NCBI GenBank assembly: GCA_002083775.1
Contig: MTEI01000025.1
Span: 1 to 33,953, forward strand
From: Rhodoferax ferrireducens
Lineage (GTDB): Bacteria; Pseudomonadota; Gammaproteobacteria; Burkholderiales; Burkholderiaceae_C
Direction of reading: 5' to 3'
Length of the DNA stretch: 33,953 nt
A program made the translations under genes and the position numbers. The notes under the pieces are model-generated. The model was not told the origin of the DNA and ran no database searches. It worked only from the letters and a program-made list of their open reading frames with translations. This document shows, in pieces, positions 7,602-15,656 of the stretch (position 1 is the first letter of the stretch; each line of letters begins with the position of its first letter).

Positions 7602-8636
7602 ATGGATGCGCAACCGCTGACGCACCACGACATTCTGGGCCTGATCGAGCCGTTCACCCGCAGCGGCCGCCAGGTGGATCTGGCCGCCAGCTACCGCATC
7701 CAGCGGCGTTTGATGTTCAAAACCCGCACCCCAAACAGCCCGGCTGCTGCTGCGCAACTTGTCACCGACACGTTGGAGCTGGAGAGCCTGGAGGGCGGCG
7801 CTTGTGTGCTCAAGCGTCTGCTCACCCACACCTGTGGCCTTGCTGCCACGCTGGTGGCGCGGGGTTCGGACACGGCAGCCCTGCTGGCGGCGCTGGAGGC
7901 TGTGGACCCGCTGACCCTGTTTCGCCAGGGTGACGGTTGGGCGCTGGCTTGCAGCTACCGGGTGGAGGTGCCCACCGGGCAGATTCAGCCGATGACCCAA
8001 CCTGCTGCGCTGTTGCTCGCCAGCGCTGTGGTGCAGGTGCAGGGCCTGAATGTGGTGCTGAAAATGCCCGCCGTCGTCGGTTACCCCGGTGAACTGGCGG
8101 TTACCGCTGCCGCCGCCATTGAGCTGCCAGACGATTTGTTGCAGGTGCTGGGTCGCGACTGGGCGCGTTTGTCGCGCAGTGCCAAAGGCTGGCGCGGCAA
8201 CTTGCAGATTCGCGGCAAGGAGCCCGAGCGCAGCCGCCTGGCTGAAAAGCACTTGGAGGCCGCTGCCCGGCACCTGGCGCAAACACTGTCGCAGCCGCCC
8301 GCCGCTTTTCACCAGCAGCAGGCCAGCGCGCGCTGGCGGGTGGCGGCGCGGCGCTCTGTGCCGCTGCTCACGCTGCTGGCGCTGGTGCTGGGGGCGCTGG
8401 CTGTGCCGTATTTGGGCCTTGAACAAAACTCGGTGTACTGGATGCTGATCTTCAACGCGCCGCCGCTGTTGCTGCTGTGGGGCTTTTCTATGCGCGAAAT
8501 GCCCAGTTTTGAGCTGCCGCGCGCGCCCAAACGCCTTTCGGCGACGCGTTGGTGGCCAACGCCAATCGCTGAGCCGCTGGCCAGCTGCCCCGAATCTGCC
8601 GCACCCGGCACATCCGCCCCCAACGGCAAGCCATAA
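7602..8636 (+). CDS. Membrane-anchored protein of unknown function, cassette paralog A
   Basis: I do not recognise a named family. The N-terminus PLTHHDILGLIEPFTRSGRQ leads into VDLAASYRIQRR. The middle is a soluble domain, with a shared segment LPDDLLQVLG...GWRGNLQIRG at about 180-205. Two hydrophobic helices lie near the C-terminus (about 250-270, SVPLLTLLALVLGALAVPYL; and about 278-298), followed by MPSFELPRAP and a proline-rich tail. It is homologous over its whole length to the gene at 11198-12166, and the two bracket a MoxR ATPase and a VWA protein. I start at ATG 7602 (AGCAGG 5-6 nt upstream) rather than GTG 7584. First gene of the likely operon, 27 bp before the ATPase gene. The role is unknown; context suggests a membrane partner of the ATPase/VWA pair. 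Confidence 0.85.
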   Translation: MDAQPLTHHDILGLIEPFTRSGRQVDLAASYRIQRRLMFKTRTPNSPAAAAQLVTDTLELESLEGGACVLKRLLTHTCGLAATLVARGSDTAALLAALEAVDPLTLFRQGDGWALACSYRVEVPTGQIQPMTQPAALLLASAVVQVQGLNVVLKMPAVVGYPGELAVTAAAAIELPDDLLQVLGRDWARLSRSAKGWRGNLQIRGKEPERSRLAEKHLEAAARHLAQTLSQPPAAFHQQQASARWRVAARRSVPLLTLLALVLGALAVPYLGLEQNSVYWMLIFNAPPLLLLWGFSMREMPSFELPRAPKRLSATRWWPTPIAEPLASCPESAAPGTSAPNGKP

Positions 8637-8663
8637 ACATTCTCAAGACAACAAGGTCAGCCC

Positions 8664-9773
8664 ATGCTCGGTAACCCGATGAACATCCCGCCCGTCTCGA
8701 TCGCCGCCGCCAAGGCTGCGCTGATCGAGCAGTTCGCTGACGACACGCTGCGCCGCCGCGCCACCATGCTCTGGGGCACGCGCGGCGTGGGCAAATCGTC
8801 CATCGTGCGCCAGGTGGCGGATCATTTCAAGGTGCCGCTGGTGGATTTGCGCCTGACCACCATTGAGCCGGTCGATATTCGCGGCGCCATTTACGCCGAC
8901 GACCGGCTGGCTAAAACCGTGTGGTTCCCGCCGGAGTTTTTGCCCTCGCCGTCTGACCCGGCGGGCATTTTGTTTCTGGACGAACTCACCGCTGCCGACA
9001 AACGCCTGCAGGTGTCGGCTTACTCGCTGATTCTGGACCGTCGCGTGGGCAACTACTTGTTGCCCGATGGCTGGCAGGTGGTGGCTGCCGGCAACGCCAG
9101 CTTTCACGATGCGGTCAGCAACGACATGGGCACCGCGCTGGCTGACCGCATGTTCCACTTCAACGTGCAAACCGTCATCGACGCGTTTCTAGCCCACGCT
9201 TTGGCAAACGACTTTGCGCCTGAAGTGATGGCCTACCTGCGCGTGCGGCCCGACAAGCTGGACGACACGCAGTCTCAGTTGGCCAACGACTACCTGATTG
9301 GTGCCAGCCCGCGTGGCTGGGAAGACATTTCCAACGTGCTCAAGTCGGGTTTGTCGGAGCAAGTCAAACGGGTGTTTGTGCAGGGCCGCATCGGTGCGGC
9401 CAACGCTGCCGAGTTTTTTGGCGTGTTGCGCGAAATCCAGGCCGCCGTCGATGTGGTGCGATTGCTGTCCGCCAAACGCGGTACTGAGACCACCGCGCTG
9501 CTGCCGAAAACGCTCGACGGCTTGTACGGCACCATTTATGGCCTGCTGGCCGCCTGCCGGGATGAGATCACCGTGAGCCGGGCACTGGAAATCATCGAGC
9601 AGTTTGCCGACATCCGCAGCAACACCGTGCTGCCCATTGTGGAAGGCCAGACGCTGGCGATGGAACTGCTGATGCAGCGCGCGCTGGAAAGTGGTCTGGA
9701 AGCCGCCATTCTGGACAGCCCGGCCTACGCCCGCTACACCGAGCGGCGCGCCAAAGAGGGCCAGCGTGGCTGA
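8664..9773 (+). CDS. MoxR-like AAA+ ATPase
   Basis: AAA+ ATPase of the MoxR type, a group acting as chaperones that remodel or activate partners, often together with a VWA-domain protein. Walker A is GTRGVGKS (38-45), Walker B is ILFLDE (102-107), and VAAGNAS around residue 150 sits at the sensor 1 position. Length 369 from ATG 8664; ATG 8682 (MNIPPVSIAAA) is an alternative start. The 3' end overlaps the VWA gene by 8 bp (GTGGCTGA), so the two are probably translationally coupled and made in fixed ratio. Paralog A lies immediately upstream. Confidence 0.93.
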   Translation: MLGNPMNIPPVSIAAAKAALIEQFADDTLRRRATMLWGTRGVGKSSIVRQVADHFKVPLVDLRLTTIEPVDIRGAIYADDRLAKTVWFPPEFLPSPSDPAGILFLDELTAADKRLQVSAYSLILDRRVGNYLLPDGWQVVAAGNASFHDAVSNDMGTALADRMFHFNVQTVIDAFLAHALANDFAPEVMAYLRVRPDKLDDTQSQLANDYLIGASPRGWEDISNVLKSGLSEQVKRVFVQGRIGAANAAEFFGVLREIQAAVDVVRLLSAKRGTETTALLPKTLDGLYGTIYGLLAACRDEITVSRALEIIEQFADIRSNTVLPIVEGQTLAMELLMQRALESGLEAAILDSPAYARYTERRAKEGQRG

Positions 9774-11187
9774 GAGTTTGCCCGCTAGCCAGTCCGAACT
9801 GGAAGCACCGCAGGATGCCCCCTATCGGCATCGCGGCACGCGCGCAGTGGCGCGCATGGTGGAATTTGCGCCCTCCACTGGCGGGCTGGCACTCTGGGTC
9901 AAACATCAGGCCATGTCAGAGTTACAAGCTTTTTCAGCCTCCAGCCCTTATGTTATAACGGATGGATGCACTGTTTTTTATAGCGCCGCGTTCGAGGAAT
10001 TGCCGCTGCCCGAGCAGGTGGGCCACATCGCCCACGAGGTACTGCATATCGCCCTGCGCCACCCGCAGCGTTACCTGGACCTGCAGCACCTGCTGGGTGA
10101 TGTGGATTTGCCACTGTTCAACATTTGCGCCGATGCCATCGTCAACAGCGCGCTCAGCCACCTGACTTGGCTGAAATTGCCCGAGGGTTCGGTGTTTCTG
10201 GACAAGTTGCTCAAGGCCGCTTTGCAACTGGAGCAACCGGTGGACAAAGCCATGCTGCAGTGGGACGTGGAAACGCTGTACCGCGCGGTGGACGACCGGG
10301 CTTCACCGTCCAAACGCGGCAACGCTCAGAGCAACAGCACCAGCGCCGCCGCGCAACAACCGTCCAACCAGGGGCAATCGTCGCGCAGCAGCAGCGCAGC
10401 AGGCCAAGCTGATGCTTCCAACGGGAAAGCCAAACCCCTTGACGGCCAGCGCGCCGCACTGGCCAGGGTGCTGGGCCGCCCGTCCCAAGCTGATCTGGTG
10501 CCCGGCCCGGCCACCCAGGGCGCGCCCGAATCCGAAGCCGAACAAGCTCGCGAGTGGAGCGAGCGCATCACCCGCGCCCACGCGGGCGACGGCGCGCACT
10601 CAATGCTGCGCAGCCTGCTAGCCGATCTGCCCAAAACCCGCACGCCGTGGGAACAGGTGCTGCGCACCCAGCTGGCGCGCAGCTTGTCGAATGAGCCCGA
10701 GCTGTCGTGGTCGCGCCCGTCGCGCTCGTACCTGGCGAATCAGGGCCGCAGCGGGCCCAACCACCGCATGCCGTTTGAGCCGGGCACCAGCCCAAGCCGC
10801 GCCGTGCCGCGCCTGGTGCTGGTGGTGGATGTGTCAGGCTCGATTAACGACGAACTGATGCAGCGTTTTGCCCGCGAGATCGAAGCCATCACCCGCCGCC
10901 TGGGGGCAGGCATCACCCTGGTGGTGGGGGACAACCGGGTGCAGCGCGTGGAAAGCTACCAGCCCGGGCGATCCAAACTCAGCGACATCCAGTTCAAGGG
11001 CGGCGGCGGCACCGATTTCACCCCGCTGCTGCTTGAGGCCGAGCGGCATCACCCCGACATCATCGTGGTGCTGACCGACCTGGACGGCCCGGCACGGCAT
11101 CAGCCGCGCTGCCCGGTGTTATGGGCAGTGCCGCAGGCGTTTGCGCTGGCCCCGCACCCATTTGGCCGCAAACTGGTGCTGAGTTAA
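9766..11187 (+). CDS. VWA-like protein with N-terminal metallopeptidase-like domain (DUF2201 type)
   Basis: Two parts joined by a low-complexity Ser/Gln/Ala linker (about 178-222). The N-terminal part has a zinc-peptidase-like HEVLH at 90-94 and a downstream FNICADAIVN (118-127), whose Asp could be a third ligand, as in the DUF2201 putative metallopeptidases. The C-terminal part is a von Willebrand A domain with a complete MIDAS: DVSGS (355-359), GGGGTDF with Thr416, and TDLDG (437-441). I start at GTG 9766, preceded by GAGGG and overlapping the ATPase stop, instead of a longer frame lying inside the ATPase gene. Such MoxR/VWA pairs work together. Whether the peptidase site is active is unknown. 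An AT-rich patch at 9927-9960 resembles the dispersed repeat. Confidence 0.9.
   Translation: MAESLPASQSELEAPQDAPYRHRGTRAVARMVEFAPSTGGLALWVKHQAMSELQAFSASSPYVITDGCTVFYSAAFEELPLPEQVGHIAHEVLHIALRHPQRYLDLQHLLGDVDLPLFNICADAIVNSALSHLTWLKLPEGSVFLDKLLKAALQLEQPVDKAMLQWDVETLYRAVDDRASPSKRGNAQSNSTSAAAQQPSNQGQSSRSSSAAGQADASNGKAKPLDGQRAALARVLGRPSQADLVPGPATQGAPESEAEQAREWSERITRAHAGDGAHSMLRSLLADLPKTRTPWEQVLRTQLARSLSNEPELSWSRPSRSYLANQGRSGPNHRMPFEPGTSPSRAVPRLVLVVDVSGSINDELMQRFAREIEAITRRLGAGITLVVGDNRVQRVESYQPGRSKLSDIQFKGGGGTDFTPLLLEAERHHPDIIVVLTDLDGPARHQPRCPVLWAVPQAFALAPHPFGRKLVLS
9927..9960 (+). repeat. Possible degraded copy of the dispersed repeat inside the VWA gene
   Basis: TTTTTCAGCCTCCAGCCCTT followed by ATGTTATAACGG resembles the AGCCTCTAGCCCTTATCCATAA half seen at 30826 and 33709. 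It encodes FSASSPYVIT just before the conserved part of the metallopeptidase domain. The match is partial. Confidence 0.35.
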
Positions 11188-11197
11188 GCCCGCTGCC

Positions 11198-12166
11198 ATG
11201 ACCGCGCCGCCACTCACCCACCACGACATTTTGGCGCTGGTGGCCCCGTTCACCCGCGCTGGCCGCCATGTGGACCTGGCCGCGACCGACCGGGTGCAAC
11301 GGCGCATCGCCTTCCAACCGCTGAGCCGTGCTGATGTGGCTGAGTTGCCGGGCCTGACGGAGCAACTGGCGCTGGAAAAATTCGGCGCCACAAGCTTCCG
11401 CCTGACCCGCACCTTGGTGCTGCCTGGTGGTCTGCAAGCGCGGCTGGACGCCAGCGGCGCAGATCCAGGCGAACTGCTGCGCCAGGTGGATGTGGTGCCT
11501 GTCGCAACGCAGTTCCAGACCGGTGACGGTTTTGTCATTGCCCGCGATTGCGTCTTGCGGTCTGACGCGCAGGCACCGGTGCTGACCCGCGCGGTGGTGC
11601 AGCTGGCGGCGGCCACGCTCACCCTCTCCGTGCCAGCGGTGCGCAGTGTCTCGGCAGATGTGCTGCTGGCCGCGCCGCCGGGCCAGTCGCTCGACATTCC
11701 GCAAGACTTGCTGGCGGTGCTGGGCTGGGCCTGGTCACCGGTGAGCAACACCCGCCAAGGTTGGAGCGGCAAGTTTCGGTTGCGTGGCACGCCGGACAAA
11801 CGCACCCAGCGCGCGGACCAGGCGCTGGCCCGGGTTGCTGTACATCTGGCGCGCACCTTGGCGGCGTCACCGGCAGCGTTTCATGAGCAGCACACTGCAG
11901 CGCGCTGGAGCGTGGTGTGGCGCCGAGCCATTCCGATCCTGATGCCGCTGTTGATTTTGGTCACCGTTCTGGCCCTGCCGCGCTTGGGGCTGCGCGATAT
12001 TTCTGGCGTCTGGACGCTGGTTTACCAGTTGCCCACGGTACTGATTGCCATCAGTTTCATGACGCAGGATGTACCCAAGTTTGAGATCCCGCCCTGGCCG
12101 CGCCGCGCCAGTGCTAGCAGTTGGCTGCGCCAGCGCCAGCTGGTTGAGACACCCCACCTCGATTGA
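11198..12166 (+). CDS. Membrane-anchored protein of unknown function, cassette paralog B
   Basis: Full-length paralog of the gene at 7602-8636. Shared blocks are the N-terminal PLTHHDILALVAPFTRAGRH with VDLAATDRVQRR, the centre IPQDLLAVLG...GWSGKFRLRG, the AHLARTL-type helix before AAFHEQHTAARW, and two C-terminal hydrophobic helices (IPILMPLLILVTVLALPRLG; VWTLVYQLPTVLIAISF) followed by VPKFEIPPWPRR. The last block probably lies just inside the membrane surface. Length 322. It starts 10 bp after the VWA gene and ends 5 bp before a 98-bp palindrome, so it is the last gene of the operon. Divergence between A and B suggests two distinct subunits or targets rather than a recent duplication. No function known to me. 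Confidence 0.87.
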   Translation: MTAPPLTHHDILALVAPFTRAGRHVDLAATDRVQRRIAFQPLSRADVAELPGLTEQLALEKFGATSFRLTRTLVLPGGLQARLDASGADPGELLRQVDVVPVATQFQTGDGFVIARDCVLRSDAQAPVLTRAVVQLAAATLTLSVPAVRSVSADVLLAAPPGQSLDIPQDLLAVLGWAWSPVSNTRQGWSGKFRLRGTPDKRTQRADQALARVAVHLARTLAASPAAFHEQHTAARWSVVWRRAIPILMPLLILVTVLALPRLGLRDISGVWTLVYQLPTVLIAISFMTQDVPKFEIPPWPRRASASSWLRQRQLVETPHLD

Positions 12167-12171
12167 TCGCC

Positions 12172-12269
12172 TGGGAGTCTGGGTGGCTTAGCGTTCTGCG
12201 CAGGTCAAGGAGGAGACCGCGTAGCGGGCGGGGGACACGGAGCAGAGCGCTAAGCCGCCCAGACTCCCA
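12172..12269. repeat. 98-bp palindromic element, possible bidirectional terminator or structured RNA
   Basis: Arms of 28 bp (12172-12199 and 12242-12269; outer part TGGGAGTCTGGGTGGC against GCCGCCCAGACTCCCA) pair with only two exceptions, at 12184 and 12194. Both would be G-U pairs in RNA transcribed from the plus strand. The 42-base interior can fold further (GGTC with GACC; CGC-GTA-GCG). It fills the gap between convergent genes, so it could end transcription from both sides, but there is no T-run. It may instead be a member of a repeated palindromic family. Confidence 0.85.
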
Positions 12270-12307
12270 ACCACAGCGCACCGCCTGCCAGGGTTCGAGT
12301 CAGAAAC

Positions 12308-13249
12308 TCAGTCGTTGCGCTCTGGCGCACCCGCCAGCGAGGCGGCTTCCAGAATGGGGTGGTCGATTTTGTGCAGAAAGCCCAGCGTGGCGCGGGGTGA
12401 ACCGTTGAGAAGCCGCGAAATGTCTTCCACGTCGTCGGGGATGGCGGCGTTGTCCCAGTCCACCGCGGTATGACGGGCCAGCCGCACCGCCAGCACCACA
12501 CATTTGACGTTGCTGCGTTCGGCGTGCCGGTCATCGCTGATGTTGATCAGTAACTCTGGCAGGCGCCACAGTTTCATCAGCGCCTGGCGCAAATCAGCAA
12601 TCTCGATGCCCAGCACGTCTTTCTGGATCACGCTGGAACGCAAGGTGCTGTCGGCGGCTTGGGCGTCGCGAATCTGCACGGCCAGCGTGGGTGCGTGTAT
12701 CCAGATCAACATCTCGGCAAAATCATTCAGGAACGCCGCCTGGTGGATGATGGTCGCATCGGTATCGCCCCGATGCACCGCAAACGCCAGCGCAAACTGA
12801 CCCGCGCGTTCTGCGCGTCGCAGCAGCTGTTGCAGGCCATCGCGCGCTTGCTCCTGGTCGGCCAGCCAGTGTTCCACAGTGCGCTGCGGCCCAAAGTGCC
12901 GAAAGAACGGCGAGATACCCATCAGCACCAGCGAGGTGGTGATGGATTCGGTTTGCGTGGCGTGGCTGGGTTTGCGCAGGCCAGCGGCGAACGACAACAC
13001 CTTGAGTGTCATCAACGGGTCAGCCTGGATCATGGCGGTCAGCATGTTGGCGTCCACGTCGTCCTCTTTGGCGCGCAGTTCTTCCAGCGCCTGCGCGGTG
13101 GAGGCCAGCACCGGAATCTCGGCATTCAAAAAATAGTGTGTCCAGGCGCCAATGTGTGGCAGGGCTGCCTTCAGATAAGTGGCCGGCCGCGGAGGCGGTA
13201 CCAGTGGTGCGGCCGCGTCGGCGGCGCTCTGGAGGGCGTCATCGGTCAT
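12308..13249 (-). CDS. HDOD domain protein
   Basis: HDOD domains are HD-phosphohydrolase-related modules without catalytic residues, found in bacterial signalling proteins. The HDOD region starts near residue 10 and includes FLNAEIPVLASTAQALEELR, ANMLTAMIQADPLMTLKVLS, the ESITTSLVLMGISPFFRHFG block and FLNDFAEMLIWIHAP. No attached output or kinase domain is present. I start at ATG 13249, with CGAGGA 6-7 nt upstream; a longer frame to 13339 lacks support. Length 313. Divergent from selD with 135 bp between; convergent with the MoxR cassette. The target process is unknown. Confidence 0.88.
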   Translation of the reverse strand: MTDDALQSAADAAAPLVPPPRPATYLKAALPHIGAWTHYFLNAEIPVLASTAQALEELRAKEDDVDANMLTAMIQADPLMTLKVLSFAAGLRKPSHATQTESITTSLVLMGISPFFRHFGPQRTVEHWLADQEQARDGLQQLLRRAERAGQFALAFAVHRGDTDATIIHQAAFLNDFAEMLIWIHAPTLAVQIRDAQAADSTLRSSVIQKDVLGIEIADLRQALMKLWRLPELLINISDDRHAERSNVKCVVLAVRLARHTAVDWDNAAIPDDVEDISRLLNGSPRATLGFLHKIDHPILEAASLAGAPERND

Positions 13250-13384
13250 GTTGTTCCTCGTTCTTTGAATGGTCGGGAGTATGTGCGCAGCTGTCAGGCA
13301 GGTCAAGCCTGGCGAGGGTGCTATGTATTTATCGACCATGGCGGCTCGATAATGAAGTTTTCCCCTTTCAGATCAGGACACCCC

Positions 13385-14494
13385 ATGGCCATTGCCACCC
13401 CAGACCAAGCCGCTACGTCTCCCGCACCCGACGCCTGCAGCCCGCAAGTGGCCGAGCCACGCCTGACCAGCCTGTCGCACGGCGGCGGATGCGGCTGCAA
13501 GATTGCGCCGGGTGTGCTGTCGAGCATCCTCAAAGGCACCAGCGCCATGCCCATCCCCAAAGAGTTGCTGGTGGGCATCGAAACCGCTGACGACGCAGCG
13601 GTGTACCAGCTCAACGAGCACCAGGCGCTGATTGCCACCACCGACTTTTTCATGCCCATCGTCGATGATCCGTTTGACTTTGGCCGCATTGCCGCCACCA
13701 ACGCCATCAGCGATGTGTATGCCATGGGCGGTACACCCATCATGGCACTGGCGCTGGTGGGCATGCCGATCAAGGTGCTGTCGATCGAGACCATTGGCAA
13801 AATTCTGGAGGGCGGTGCCAGTGTCTGCCGCGCCGCAGGCATCCCGATTGCGGGTGGTCACACCATTGACTCGGTGGAACCGATTTACGGCTTGGTGGCG
13901 CTCGGTCTGGTGCACCCCAGCCGCGTCAAGAAAAACGCCAGCGCCCAGGTGGGCGACCAGCTTGTGCTGGGCAAGCCGATTGGGGTGGGCATCTTGTCGG
14001 CGGCACTCAAAAAGAACAACCTGAGCGCAGCGGGTTACGCGCAGATGATCGACGTCACCACCCAGCTCAACACCCCTGGCCCGGTGCTGGCCGGGCTGCC
14101 GGGTGTGCACGCCATGACCGACGTCACCGGCTTTGGACTGGCCGGTCACGCGCTGGAAATTGCGCGCGGCGCTGCCGTGACTGTCACGCTGGACTGGCAC
14201 AACGTGCCGTTGTTGGCAGGCGTGCGTGAACTGGCAGTGGCAGGCAACGTGACCGGTGCGTCTGGCAACAACTGGGCGGCCTACGGTGCCGAGGTGGGCC
14301 TGCCCGCCGACTTCTCCAAGGAAGATCGCGCGCTGCTGACCGACCCGCAAACCAGCGGTGGCCTGCTGGTGACCTGTGCGCCTGACGCGGTGGACGCGGT
14401 GCTGGCAGTGTTCAAACAGCAGGGGTTCGATGCCGCGTGTGTGGTGGGCGAAGTCACCCCGGCCACCGACGGTGCCAAACTGGTGCTGCGCTAA
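13385..14494 (+). CDS. selD: Selenide, water dikinase
   Basis: Makes selenophosphate from selenide and ATP, the selenium donor for selenocysteine and for selenouridine in tRNA. The N-terminal nucleophile motif is HGGGCGCKI, using cysteine (TGC) rather than selenocysteine at the catalytic position. Conserved blocks follow: TTDFFMPIVDDPFDFGRIAA, AISDVYAMGG, GGHTIDSVEPIYGL, and DVTGFGLAGHALE. Length 369. AGGA lies about 8 nt before the ATG. No selA, selB, selC or selU was seen, so the use of selenophosphate is unknown. The neighbouring convergent gene (14523-15635) encodes the FAD domain that is fused to SelD in some organisms. Confidence 0.96.
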   Translation: MAIATPDQAATSPAPDACSPQVAEPRLTSLSHGGGCGCKIAPGVLSSILKGTSAMPIPKELLVGIETADDAAVYQLNEHQALIATTDFFMPIVDDPFDFGRIAATNAISDVYAMGGTPIMALALVGMPIKVLSIETIGKILEGGASVCRAAGIPIAGGHTIDSVEPIYGLVALGLVHPSRVKKNASAQVGDQLVLGKPIGVGILSAALKKNNLSAAGYAQMIDVTTQLNTPGPVLAGLPGVHAMTDVTGFGLAGHALEIARGAAVTVTLDWHNVPLLAGVRELAVAGNVTGASGNNWAAYGAEVGLPADFSKEDRALLTDPQTSGGLLVTCAPDAVDAVLAVFKQQGFDAACVVGEVTPATDGAKLVLR

Positions 14495-14522
14495 AGTCGA
14501 CTGGGCGAGGCCGTCGCCGCCC

Positions 14523-15635
14523 TCAAGCCTGCGCCGGGCCGCTGTATTTCTGGATGAAGCCGCGGTCAATGCGGTCCTTGAGCCACCACACCCAGCGCCC
14601 TTCGGCCGACCAGCCGCCCCAGCTGGCAATGGCGTATTTCTCGCCGCAGGCCAGCAGGTTCAAGGTTTTGGCCTGTGGGCTGTAGGGTTTGGGTGCCACG
14701 CCTGCCAGCACGGCGCGCAGGTTGGCGGCCAGCGGTACCCCGGCGCGCACCGCATAGACGCCGCTGCGAGCTACCGGTCGGTCCATGCGGCTGGAAACGT
14801 CACCTGCGGCAAACACCCCCGGGTGGCTGGTGCTGCTTTGACATTCGTCTACCGCGATAAACCCCGCCTCATCCAGCGCCAGCCCGCTGCCTTGCAGCCA
14901 GCCGGGTGATTGCGCGCCAATGGCCATCAGCGGCACATCGCAAGCCAGCTGGCCGCCGTTGCCCAGCGACACCGCTTGCGCGCTGATGCCGGTGGCGCGC
15001 TCCTGAATCACGCTGATGTGGCGCTTTTTCAACGCCCGCTGGATACGCGCCTGCACATTGGACGGGTAATTGGCACCTACCGGTGCCTCACCCGCCACCA
15101 GCGTGACCGACGCGCCAGCCAGACGGTGCGCCACCGCGCAGGCCAGCTCAATGCCCGCCGCGCCACCGCCCATCACCGCCACGCGCAAGGCCTTGCTGGC
15201 AGCCAGTGCCACCACCTGCGGCCAGAGCGCGCCAAAGGCCTCAATGGGCCGCACAAATAACGCGTGCTGGCGCGCGCCAGGCATCATCTGCTCAATCTTC
15301 TGGCGGTCTTGCACCGCGCCGGTGTTGACCGACAACACGTCGTAGCACAGCGTGCTGCCGTCGTCCAGGGTCAGACTGCGCGCGCCAGCGTCGATCCCGG
15401 TGACGCTGCGCTGCAGCCACAACACACCGCTGTTGGCCAGCAGCGGGGCCAGATTGATCACGCAGGCTTCCAGCGGGTAGTGGCCCGCCACAAAACCCGG
15501 CACCATGCCCGAATACAGCTGGCGCGGAAAGGGCGCCACCAGCGTGATCTGCACTCCGGCCAGCGGTTGCGAGGCCAGGGTAGAGAGCATGTGCACATGG
15601 GCATGGCCTGCGCCCAGCATCACCAGATGTTTCAT
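14523..15635 (-). CDS. FAD-dependent pyridine nucleotide-disulfide oxidoreductase, SelD-associated type
   Basis: Type II NADH dehydrogenase-like flavoprotein. The FAD site is at the very N-terminus (MLGAGHAHVHML), the NAD(P)H site near residue 150 (VAVMGGGAAGIELACAVAHR), and the second FAD motif is GVFAAGDVSS. Similar domains occur fused in front of SelD in some bacteria and protists; here it is a separate gene ending 28 bp from the end of selD on the opposite strand. A role in making or handling reduced selenium for SelD is plausible but unproven. It starts 21 bp after the DUF3047 gene on the same strand, so the two probably share a transcript. Confidence 0.88.
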   Translation of the reverse strand: MKHLVMLGAGHAHVHMLSTLASQPLAGVQITLVAPFPRQLYSGMVPGFVAGHYPLEACVINLAPLLANSGVLWLQRSVTGIDAGARSLTLDDGSTLCYDVLSVNTGAVQDRQKIEQMMPGARQHALFVRPIEAFGALWPQVVALAASKALRVAVMGGGAAGIELACAVAHRLAGASVTLVAGEAPVGANYPSNVQARIQRALKKRHISVIQERATGISAQAVSLGNGGQLACDVPLMAIGAQSPGWLQGSGLALDEAGFIAVDECQSSTSHPGVFAAGDVSSRMDRPVARSGVYAVRAGVPLAANLRAVLAGVAPKPYSPQAKTLNLLACGEKYAIASWGGWSAEGRWVWWLKDRIDRGFIQKYSGPAQA

Positions 15636-15656
15636 GAAAGAGCTTTCGTCATGCGC

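Noticed and set aside
12290..12303. GGTTCGAGTC string resembling a tRNA T-loop
   Set aside because: No acceptor, D or anticodon stem can be formed around it; it is next to the HDOD gene's 3' end and appears to be chance.
12659..13384. Long plus-strand frame extending selD upstream by about 240 codons
   Set aside because: It is antisense to the HDOD gene and the SelD family starts near the ATG at 13385, which has a ribosome binding site.
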